This document shows, in pieces, positions 1-5,924 of a stretch of 6,346 bases of DNA. The position numbers were made by a program, and so were the translations under genes. Within the stretch, counting starts at the first letter, position 1; every line of letters begins with the position of its first letter. The stretch comes from Thermoflexibacter sp. (lineage in GTDB: Bacteria > Bacteroidota > Bacteroidia > Cytophagales > Thermoflexibacteraceae): positions 1 through 6,346 of the forward strand of contig JALOMS010000331.1 of assembly GCA_025455345.1 (NCBI GenBank), written 5' to 3'. The notes under the pieces are model-generated. The model saw only the letters and a program-made list of their open reading frames with translations. It made no database searches and was not told the DNA's origin.

Positions 1-87
1 TTTTGAAATAGTGAAATAATTATACAAGAACGTAGAGAGGTGAAAGAAGGAAAAAAAAATGCACAAGACACATTTCTTTACAAAAAA

Positions 88-279
88 ATGATATCTTTAA
101 ATCCTCTACAGATAGAGAAGCTTAATTTACTAAGCAAGGAGGAAGTTTTATCAGAACTTTTGCCAGAAGTCCCTGAGATAAAAGACTTAGATGTAGCTAC
201 TTTTTCAAGATCATGCTGTTGTCAGTGTCTCACTGACAACCTTTTTGCTATGAAAAACTGCTTTTGTATCTTTGTATAG
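88..279 (+). CDS. Small Cys-rich hypothetical peptide (63 aa from ATG; RiPP-precursor-like, doubtful)
   Basis: I do not recognise a family with confidence. Seen: from ATG 88 the frame gives 63 residues. The first 20 are leader-like (MISLNPLQIEKLN, then LLSKEEV), followed by an acidic stretch (ELLPEVPEIKDLD) and a tail with six Cys and several Ser/Thr (TFSRSCCCQC, then KNCFCIFV). Known: Bacteroidota lanthipeptide-type precursors often have leaders with a LN-x-L-x-I-x-x-LN pattern ahead of a Cys/Ser/Thr-rich core, so the resemblance is worth noting. Against it: no Gly-Gly cleavage site, and no modification enzyme or transporter in the window. Bases 218-279, which encode most of the Cys-rich tail, coincide with a perfect inverted repeat and a promoter-like element, so the tail may be read-through into repeat DNA. 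An in-frame GTG at 40 would give 79 residues, with an in-frame stop at 4-6. The best ribosome-binding site (AGAAGG, 45-50) instead serves an out-of-frame ATG at 59. Real gene, remnant or chance frame are all possible. Confidence 0.35.
   Translation: MISLNPLQIEKLNLLSKEEVLSELLPEVPEIKDLDVATFSRSCCCQCLTDNLFAMKNCFCIFV
218..240. repeat. Perfect 10-bp inverted repeat, 3-base loop
   Basis: The arms are GTTGTCAGTG and CACTGACAAC, separated by TCT. The stem is perfect over 10 bp and stops at both outer edges. A decayed direct copy of one arm (TTGTCAGTGT) recurs at 290-299, 71 bases downstream, which suggests a repeat family rather than a single hairpin. It lies inside the 3' third of the small open frame and just upstream of the promoter-like element. 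It could be a dispersed palindromic element, a protein-binding palindrome, or a terminator; there is no clean T-tract on the + side (CCTTTTTG follows), though CTTTTT directly after the stem gives weak support for termination. Confidence 0.7.
244..274 (+). promoter_or_regulatory. Candidate Bacteroidota-type promoter (TTTG-N19-TATCTTTG)
   Basis: TTTG at 244-247 and TATCTTTG at 267-274 are separated by 19 bases. This fits the known Bacteroidota housekeeping pattern, TTTG or TTG about 19-21 bases before TAnnTTTG, with every fixed base matched. Transcription would start around 280-284 and run rightward through the hairpin cluster. The element overlaps the last codons of the small open frame, so the two interpretations compete. 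No recognised protein gene follows within 800 bases, so its product would be an RNA or a long leader. Confidence 0.5.
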
Positions 280-326
280 TTCTGCGCCCTTGTCAGTGTT
301 TCCCCTGTTTGCAGTAGCCCCCCGTT

Positions 327-359
327 TTGCTGAGAGTTAAGCATAGCGACTCTCAGCAA
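327..359. repeat. Perfect 11-bp inverted repeat, 11-base loop
   Basis: The arms TTGCTGAGAGT (327-337) and ACTCTCAGCAA (349-359) are exactly complementary. The loop is TAAGCATAGCG. The next outward pair is a T-G wobble (326/360). The + side is followed by GTTATTTAGC, not a T-run, so a standard intrinsic terminator is unlikely. Confidence 0.7.
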
Positions 360-367
360 GTTATTTA

Positions 368-384
368 GCAAGTCTTAGACTTGC
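368..384. repeat. Perfect 7-bp inverted repeat, 3-base loop
   Basis: GCAAGTC and GACTTGC flank TTA. The start shares the word AGCAAGT with the end of the previous hairpin (355-361 and 367-373), so the two stems could compete in an RNA. Confidence 0.6.
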
Positions 385-448
385 GTAAGAGGCTGAAAGC
401 TAAGAAAGTAGGCTTATCGCACTATCCTTTTTGCTACGCACTTTTACA

Positions 449-463
449 CAAATCGGAGATTTG
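449..463. repeat. Perfect 6-bp inverted repeat, 3-base loop
   Basis: CAAATC and GATTTG flank GGA. It is short and could occur by chance, but it has the same symmetrical build with a 3-base loop as the repeats at 218-240 and 368-384, and sits between other hairpins. Confidence 0.45.
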
Positions 464-472
464 CTACTTAAC

Positions 473-505
473 TTCCTTAGACACACTGCGTTTAAGTCTA
501 AGGAA
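473..505. repeat. Perfect 10-bp inverted repeat, 13-base loop
   Basis: TTCCTTAGAC (473-482) and GTCTAAGGAA (496-505) are exactly complementary. The right arm runs into AAACTTAC, with no T-tract, so this is not a standard terminator on the + strand. On the - strand the stem would be followed by GTTAAGTAGC, also not a terminator tail. Confidence 0.65.
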
Positions 506-1177
506 AACTTACAGACTATGCAAAATAGGGAGGTCATAAACTATGCCACTATTGAGATTAGCCGCCGTACCATATACCGAATAATTTTCTTAACGTTAGT
601 AAAAATTCATGGAATAGGAAACGATTGCATAAAATAATTAAATAATTAACAATGTTAAAAAATTGCGTGTTATTTAAAAATTAATACATCTTTTTTATCT
701 CTTTTACCCAAAAAAACTCATATTAAGTTATTTTGAATTTTATCTGAAAAAATCTTAAATTGCGAACTGAATTAGTAAGTATGTGCCACCAAATTACTAA
801 CACATGGAAACTTTATTTAACAAACAAACATCTCTTTGCAAACCTTGCCATATAAATTTTTACTTAGTAAACGACAACTACTGTCTTGAATTTACGCTTA
901 CAAAACTTCACATTAAATTATTGTTCTACTGGTTTTAAAAACCAATAAATTAGGCTTGTATTCGTGAAATATCTGATATACAACATTTTGTATAAAACTG
1001 CTTATTAATATTTTACTTGGCAATATAACTTTCTAATGTCAATTTTCTATTTCAATTAGAACATTACAGAAAAATAGTTCTATGTATCTTTATTTATTTC
1101 TACCTAAATTAACTCGTTGCATTTTTTTTTATTAACTTTTACTGATGTTATTATTATTATTTCTAAATGACTAAAAA
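506..1177. other. AT-rich non-coding region upstream of the SusC gene
   Basis: No convincing gene lies here. A reading frame from 431 to 637 crosses the hairpins and is treated as chance, although its end contains the residues KIHGIGND (602-625), reminiscent of the diaminopimelate epimerase N-terminus. From about 640 the DNA is very AT-rich. It contains a 15-base palindrome (TGGTTTT, A, AAAACCA at 930-944) that could be an operator, and a 7-bp inverted repeat TTAGTAA/TTACTAA at 772-778 and 794-800. No -33/-7 promoter pair with full matches was found. The best -7-like word near the gene is TATCTTTA at 1085-1092, without a TTG at the right distance. The long leader is compatible with distant regulation of the transporter operon, but nothing proves it. 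Confidence 0.5.
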
Positions 1178-4150
1178 ATGAGGAAACTTTTACTTACAGG
1201 AATATGTAGTTTATTCCTTTTCAGTTACTTGTTTGCACAGGAGCGTACTGTTTCAGGGACAGTAACGTCTGGCGATGATAATTCTCCGCTTATAGGGGTG
1301 AATGTCGTTGTGAAAGGAACAAGTGTAGGGATTATTACTGATGTACAGGGGAAATACAAATTGAGCGTTCCATCTAACGCTACTACTTTGATATTTTCTT
1401 TTGTGGGCTTTATGACCCAAGAGGTAGCAATTGGTGGGCGAAGCAATATTGATATAGTCTTAGCCCCCGATACCAAAACCTTGCAAGAGGTCGTAGTTAC
1501 GGGTTATGGTCAACAAGAAAAGAAAGCCTTAGCTGGTTCGGCTGCCATAGTCAAAGCAGATATTATTCGCTCAGTACCCTTAGGCTCTTTTGACCAAATG
1601 CTTCAAGGTCAAGCCTCTGGCTTATTAGTACAGGCAAACTCTGGACAGCCCGGTGCGCCTGCGGCAGTGCGTATTCGCGGGACAGGCTCCATCAATGGAA
1701 CAAACGAACCTCTTTATATCGTAGATGGTGTTCAGATTTCTGCGGCAAACTTTGCTACACTCAATCCTGCCGATTTCGAGTCGCTAAACGTGTTGAAAGA
1801 TGCGTCGGCAACGTCTATTTACGGGTCGCGCGGCTCTAATGGTGTTATCGTAATTACTACTCGCAGAGGTAAGGCTGGAGACGCTAAGATAGAGTATAGC
1901 GGACAGTATGGTATGTCATATTTCCCTCCCAACCGTTTGGAGTTGATGAATACCAATGAAAAAATAGATTATGAGTTGCGTCAAGGTGGAACTCCTTTGG
2001 AGGATTTGTCTGCCGCAGAGATAGCTCGTCTGCGTACAATTGAAACCAATTGGCAAGACGAACTATTCCAAGTAGGACGCACTCACCAACACCAAATCAA
2101 TGCTTCTGGTGGAAACGAAAAAACAATTTTCTATATTTCTGCTAACTTATTCCAACAGACTGGTACTGTTAGATTTACAGGCTTAGACCGCTATACTGGA
2201 CGTGTAAATATTGAGCATAACACAGGTAATTTGCGTTTTGGATTAAACTCTTCAGTAGGATATTCTGATTTTAAAAATACTACGGAAGGGAATGCGGGGA
2301 TAGCCTCTCCACTGAACGCTATCCGTTGGGGTAATCCTTATGAAACTCCTTTTACCTCTACGGGGGCTTACTCGCAGTTCCTCTCAGGACAGCCTAATCC
2401 TATACAAGAAATGTTAGAAACTTCTCGTGGAACAAAGGAATTTAAGGCAGTAAGCAATGTATTTATCGAATATAATTTCCCCTTCCTCAAAGGGCTTTCT
2501 GCGCGTACAAGCTGGGGCGTAGATTATGAAAATCAAGAAAGTAGGACATTCTTCAGTCGTCGCTCTGTAGTAGGTCAAGGTGCGGCTAATCGTCGCAATG
2601 GCTCACTCAATCGCAACTTTTTTAGAAATACGCGATGGACAGGTACTACCTCTTTGAACTATAATAAAGCCTTTGGAGACCATAGCTTGAATGTTGGTTT
2701 GTTCCAAGAAGTTGTTCGCAATAGATTCGCAACTTTTGGTTATACAGGCTTTGGTTTGACGGGTAACTTAGAAAACGAAGCAGGGATTACACAAGGTAGC
2801 CCTACTAATAATTTTATTCCTGTAGTTCGTGGAAACGCTTCTGAAAGTGCCTTAGTTTCTTATTTTTTAACCGCAAATTATGGATACAAAGACCGCTATT
2901 TTGTAAGTGCCACAGCACGTAGAGATGGCTCTTCTCGTTTTGGTTCTGACAAACGTTGGGGTAACTTCTGGTCATTGGGCAGTAGCTGGATTATTTCAGA
3001 AGAATCCTTTATGTCAGGTATAGACAAAAAGACCTTGTCATTACTAAAACTCAAAGCAAGCTACGGTACAGTAGGTAGCCAAGCAGGATTTACAAGTGCT
3101 TTTGGCTCTTTTGGTATTGGAGATTTTGCTTCTCGTGAGCTATTTGCCGCAGGTGCAGTATATGACGGAGTTGCTGGTTTATTATTAGCGCAGTTGTCTA
3201 ATCCAGATTTAGGTTGGGAGCAGAAAAATATGTTCAATGCAGGGATTGAATTTGGTTTCTTCAATGATAGACTTACAGGTGGAATAGAGTTTTATAACAA
3301 TGAAACAACCAATATGTTTTTGCCTGTCCAACTTTCTCGTACTACGGGCTTTACCAATCAAAATCGCAATGCAGGAAAAATGAGAAACAGAGGTTGGGAA
3401 TTTACCTTAAATACAGTAAATGTCAAGGCGGGAGATTTTAAGTGGACATCTACGATTAACTTTACACGCAACCGCAACCAAATTACTGACTTAGCGGGTC
3501 GCGAAGAAATAATAGATGGCTTGATAATCAATAGAGTAGGTCAGCCTGTGAATAGTAACTTCTTAGTAGATTTTGCTGGCGTAAACCCTCAGAATGGCAA
3601 CTCTCTCTATCGCAATGCCAGTGGAGAAACTACAGAAACTTATAATCCAGCAAACCGTCAAATCTTTGGGGTAAGAGATGCACCCTATTTTGGTGGTATC
3701 ACGAATACTTTATCTTTCAAAGGCATCGAACTTACTTTCTTGTGGAACTATGTATTAGGGAATAAAGTATATAATAATGACCGTACTAACGTAGAAGACC
3801 CTACCTATTTCATTGATAACGTGGCTCGTGCTTTATTGACAGAGTGGCAAAGACCAGGTGATATTACCAATATCCCACGCCCTACACAAGAGATGCAAAG
3901 AGGCACTACTCGCTTTTTAGAAAAAGGAGATTTCTGGCGTTTGCGTAATATTATGCTCGCTTATAATTTCCCTTCTACGCTGTTGAGCAAAGCCAAAATT
4001 TCTGGTTTACGTGTGTTTGTACAAGGTCAAAACGTATTTACAATTACTGATTTCCAAGGATTTGACCCAGAAATCACTGGTGGTAACTTGACTGGCGCAC
4101 AGTATCCTGCGCTTCGTACTGTAACTTTTGGTCTCAATCTTAGTTTCTAA
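1178..4150 (+). CDS. SusC/RagA-family TonB-linked outer-membrane transporter (990 aa)
   Basis: Role: the barrel half of a SusCD complex, importing a ligand captured by its SusD partner across the outer membrane with TonB energy. Seen: a signal peptide at residues 1-20 (MRKLLLTG, hydrophobic core, LFA-Q cleavage). It is followed by a carboxypeptidase-regulatory-like beta domain at about 24-98, with VSGTV, GVNVVVKGT, TDVQGKY and FSFVGF, and a TonB-box-like LQEVVVTGYG at 102-111. The plug spans about 112-232 with LYIVDGV (179-185) and the family signature SIYGSRGSNGVIVITT (213-228). The rest is barrel, ending in the usual block FWRLRNIMLAYNFP (from 919), FVQGQNVFTITDFQGFDPE and a C-terminal Phe. 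Length is normal for the family and no frame break is visible. There is no N-terminal signalling (STN) domain, so it is not an evident anti-sigma signal transducer. ATG 1178 is chosen because the signal peptide begins there and matches the paralogue at 5925; there is no clear Shine-Dalgarno sequence. The SusD gene follows after 21 bases. Substrate unknown. Confidence 0.96.
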   Translation: MRKLLLTGICSLFLFSYLFAQERTVSGTVTSGDDNSPLIGVNVVVKGTSVGIITDVQGKYKLSVPSNATTLIFSFVGFMTQEVAIGGRSNIDIVLAPDTKTLQEVVVTGYGQQEKKALAGSAAIVKADIIRSVPLGSFDQMLQGQASGLLVQANSGQPGAPAAVRIRGTGSINGTNEPLYIVDGVQISAANFATLNPADFESLNVLKDASATSIYGSRGSNGVIVITTRRGKAGDAKIEYSGQYGMSYFPPNRLELMNTNEKIDYELRQGGTPLEDLSAAEIARLRTIETNWQDELFQVGRTHQHQINASGGNEKTIFYISANLFQQTGTVRFTGLDRYTGRVNIEHNTGNLRFGLNSSVGYSDFKNTTEGNAGIASPLNAIRWGNPYETPFTSTGAYSQFLSGQPNPIQEMLETSRGTKEFKAVSNVFIEYNFPFLKGLSARTSWGVDYENQESRTFFSRRSVVGQGAANRRNGSLNRNFFRNTRWTGTTSLNYNKAFGDHSLNVGLFQEVVRNRFATFGYTGFGLTGNLENEAGITQGSPTNNFIPVVRGNASESALVSYFLTANYGYKDRYFVSATARRDGSSRFGSDKRWGNFWSLGSSWIISEESFMSGIDKKTLSLLKLKASYGTVGSQAGFTSAFGSFGIGDFASRELFAAGAVYDGVAGLLLAQLSNPDLGWEQKNMFNAGIEFGFFNDRLTGGIEFYNNETTNMFLPVQLSRTTGFTNQNRNAGKMRNRGWEFTLNTVNVKAGDFKWTSTINFTRNRNQITDLAGREEIIDGLIINRVGQPVNSNFLVDFAGVNPQNGNSLYRNASGETTETYNPANRQIFGVRDAPYFGGITNTLSFKGIELTFLWNYVLGNKVYNNDRTNVEDPTYFIDNVARALLTEWQRPGDITNIPRPTQEMQRGTTRFLEKGDFWRLRNIMLAYNFPSTLLSKAKISGLRVFVQGQNVFTITDFQGFDPEITGGNLTGAQYPALRTVTFGLNLSF

Positions 4151-4171
4151 ATCTTAAAAATTTTTGAACAA

Positions 4172-5620
4172 ATGAAATTATTAGCTAAATATATATTCGT
4201 ATTGGTCGCAACTTTAGTATTCACTTCTTGCGCCAATCTTGTAGATGAAGTAAATCCAACACATATTTTGGATGCGAGCAATGCCTTTAAGTCCATAGAA
4301 AACTATGAATCTGCCTTAAATGGTGCTTATGCTCAGTTGCGCGGGGTAAATACTTATGGTCGTAATCAGTCTTCTATACCTGATATGATGAGCGACAACT
4401 TAAGCGAATCTCCAGAAAACTTGCCTCAAGGTACTCGTGGTATTGTGGATTGGGTCTATGCGGCGGACAATGGAGCAATAGAAGGTAGTTGGTTAGGATT
4501 GTATATTGTGATAAATTCTACTAACGTAGTCATCAACGGGATAGATGCTTTTACAACTTCTACCAATCAAAAGACAGCCAATAGAATCAAAGGACAAGCA
4601 TTGGCTTTGCGTGCATGGTTACATTTTGACTTGTTAAAATGGTATGCCAATAATTATGAGCGCAACTCAACAGAACTTGCTGTTCCTGTAATGACAACTG
4701 TTTCCAGTCAAGACCCCAATTTACGTCCGGCACGAGCTACTGTAAAAGAGGTTTATGACCGTATTTTTGCTGATTTGAATGAAGCATCACGCCTATTAGG
4801 AGATGTGGATAGAGCTGTCAATACAGCAACTCGTCGTGTGAATATAGATGCTACAGCCGTAAATGCTATGTTAGCACGTATTTCTTTGTATGCGGGTCAA
4901 GATGCAGATGCGGTTCGTTTTGCAAGTACCGTGATTTCTGCTTTACCTTTGGCTACTCGCGCCCAATTCCCTTCTATTTGGAGAGATGATAGTGCCGCAG
5001 AAGTAGCTTGGGCAATTCGTTTCAATCCGGGTGAAGGCGGTCCTGCGTTAGAAGTTTATTCTCCTGCGGGTAACGACCGCGCTTCTTTTGACGCTTCACC
5101 AGACATAGTTGCCCTATATGACCAAGCAAATGACGTGCGTTTTGCTTCTTATATGGCTTCAGGTTTTAGTACGCGCGCTCCTCGTCCAGCCAGCCGTTTT
5201 ATTCCTATCAAATATTTGGGAAAAGCGAATAACCGCGACGGTGTAGTAGATTTTAAGGTATTGCGTACAGGAGAAATGTATTTGGTACGTGCGGAAGCTC
5301 GCCAACGCTCAGGAGACCAAACTGGGGCATTACAAGACTTGAATACCTTACGTGCGGCTCGTATTACAAACTTTGTGGCTGGTACAGAAAGCGGAGCGGC
5401 ACTTACACAAGCGATTGCGAATGAAAGAAGAAAAGAGTTATTCTTAGAAGGACATCGTTGGTTTGATTTGAAACGCACTACGCGTACTATCAATCGCCAA
5501 AACTGTCGCCCTCCCGCAACACAGTGTACATTAGCCAATAGCAATCCTCGTTGGACTTGGCCTATCCCAACCAATGAGCTAAATGCGAACCCTAATATGA
5601 CACAGAATAATGGTTATTAG
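4172..5620 (+). CDS. SusD/RagB-family surface lipoprotein (482 aa)
   Basis: Role: outer-membrane lipoprotein that binds the ligand at the cell surface and closes as a lid over the SusC barrel. Seen: a lipoprotein signal peptide with Cys at residue 20 (VFTSC) and acidic residues soon after (CANLVDEV), in line with surface export signals of this phylum. The TPR-like helical core includes IKGQALALRAWLHFDLLKWY (139-158). The C-terminal half carries the family's typical blocks: TGEMYLVRAEARQRSGD (366-382), LNTLRAARI (390-398), NERRKELFLEGHRWFDLKR (417-435) and the ending PIPTNELNANPNMTQNNGY. Length is on the short side of normal. It lies 21 bases after the SusC stop, with no terminator between (only AAAAATTTTT at 4156-4165), so the two are surely co-transcribed. 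Two Cys at 445 and 452 (NCRPPATQC) sit in a loop and could form a disulfide. Ligand cannot be inferred, as no enzyme genes are in view. Confidence 0.95.
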   Translation: MKLLAKYIFVLVATLVFTSCANLVDEVNPTHILDASNAFKSIENYESALNGAYAQLRGVNTYGRNQSSIPDMMSDNLSESPENLPQGTRGIVDWVYAADNGAIEGSWLGLYIVINSTNVVINGIDAFTTSTNQKTANRIKGQALALRAWLHFDLLKWYANNYERNSTELAVPVMTTVSSQDPNLRPARATVKEVYDRIFADLNEASRLLGDVDRAVNTATRRVNIDATAVNAMLARISLYAGQDADAVRFASTVISALPLATRAQFPSIWRDDSAAEVAWAIRFNPGEGGPALEVYSPAGNDRASFDASPDIVALYDQANDVRFASYMASGFSTRAPRPASRFIPIKYLGKANNRDGVVDFKVLRTGEMYLVRAEARQRSGDQTGALQDLNTLRAARITNFVAGTESGAALTQAIANERRKELFLEGHRWFDLKRTTRTINRQNCRPPATQCTLANSNPRWTWPIPTNELNANPNMTQNNGY

Positions 5621-5715
5621 GCTCAAATTTCAATGAAATTACTTATCCATCATTAGGGTTATGCTATAAATTAAAATATAGATAAGTGCATTAAATTTTG
5701 ATGTGAAATGTTTTT

Positions 5716-5748
5716 AGAAACTCCATTTCTCGAAGAAATGGAGTTTCT
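5716..5748 (+). terminator. Perfect 15-bp hairpin after the SusCD operon (probable terminator)
   Basis: AGAAACTCCATTTCT and AGAAATGGAGTTTCT are exactly complementary and separated by CGA. The hairpin lies 95 bases past the SusD stop and 176 bases before the next start, where a transcript end is expected. The tail is GATTAACTC rather than a T-run, so termination efficiency is uncertain. It may instead stabilise the 3' end or partly attenuate reading into the next SusC gene. Confidence 0.65.
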
Positions 5749-5787
5749 GATTAACTCTTCAGAGCAATAAAATAAATTTTATTACAA

Positions 5788-5818
5788 TTGACATTAACAA
5801 AATTTATAAAGTATTTTG
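5788..5818 (+). promoter_or_regulatory. Weak candidate promoter for the second SusC gene
   Basis: TTG at 5788-5790 lies 21 bases before TATTTTG at 5812-5818. This resembles the Bacteroidota TTG/TAnnTTTG arrangement but the -7 element is one base short. It sits after the hairpin terminator and about 105 bases before ATG 5925, a sensible place for an independent promoter. In such AT-rich DNA a match of this quality can be chance. Confidence 0.25.
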
Positions 5819-5924
5819 TTTATAGATTTATTTAAAGTTAATTTAAGCACATAAACTTAGTGATGGATAGTGATTTAATATATCCACTTTAATTAATTTT
5901 TTTATTTTCTAAACTATTTGAAAC

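Larger units (their letters stand above)
281..505 (+). other. Hairpin cluster; possible structured RNA or repeat DNA
   Basis: This stretch holds four consecutive perfect inverted repeats (327-359, 368-384, 449-463, 473-505) downstream of a promoter-like element. It is locally richer in GC than its flanks, including a run of six C at 318-323. The word CCTTTTTGCTA occurs twice, at 240-250 and 426-436, and CGCACT twice, at 418-423 and 437-442. Open frames crossing it read through both arms of the hairpins and look like nothing known. I do not recognise tRNA, tmRNA, 6S, SRP RNA or a riboswitch. Either a small structured RNA or an intergenic cluster of mobile palindromes would explain it. Confidence 0.35.

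Noticed and set aside
218..505. CRISPR array
   Set aside because: The repeats are inverted, different from one another and irregularly spaced; there are no regular direct repeats with unique spacers.
431..637. 68-residue + strand frame beginning with TTG
   Set aside because: It reads through two inverted repeats, has no start signal and no family resemblance apart from a few residues at its end; treated as chance.
732..763. TTTG-N20-TAAATTGC as a promoter for the SusC operon
   Set aside because: Only six of eight bases of the -7 pattern are approached and the start would be 400 bases before the gene; common by chance in such AT-rich DNA.
1085..1092. TATCTTTA as -7 element of a SusC promoter
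   Set aside because: One mismatch to TAnnTTTG and no TTG at 19-23 bases upstream; not strong enough to list.
1225..1476. 83-residue - strand frame
   Set aside because: It lies opposite the SusC N-terminal domain. A similar frame opposite the paralogue (5909-6112) only reflects the similarity of the two real genes.
3061..3264. 67-residue - strand frame
   Set aside because: Antisense shadow within the SusC barrel, with no independent support.
4156..4165. AAAAATTTTT between the SusC and SusD genes as a terminator
   Set aside because: It is a short self-complementary A/T run with no loop or GC stem, and the 21-base spacing argues for co-transcription.
5149..5574. 141-residue - strand frame
   Set aside because: Antisense shadow of the SusD C-terminal half, whose family motifs on the + strand are unmistakable.
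5644..5869. TATCCATCA / TGATGGATA inverted repeat about 210 bases apart
   Set aside because: A 9-base match across a 300-base AT-rich gap is not far from chance expectation, and nothing else aligns around it.
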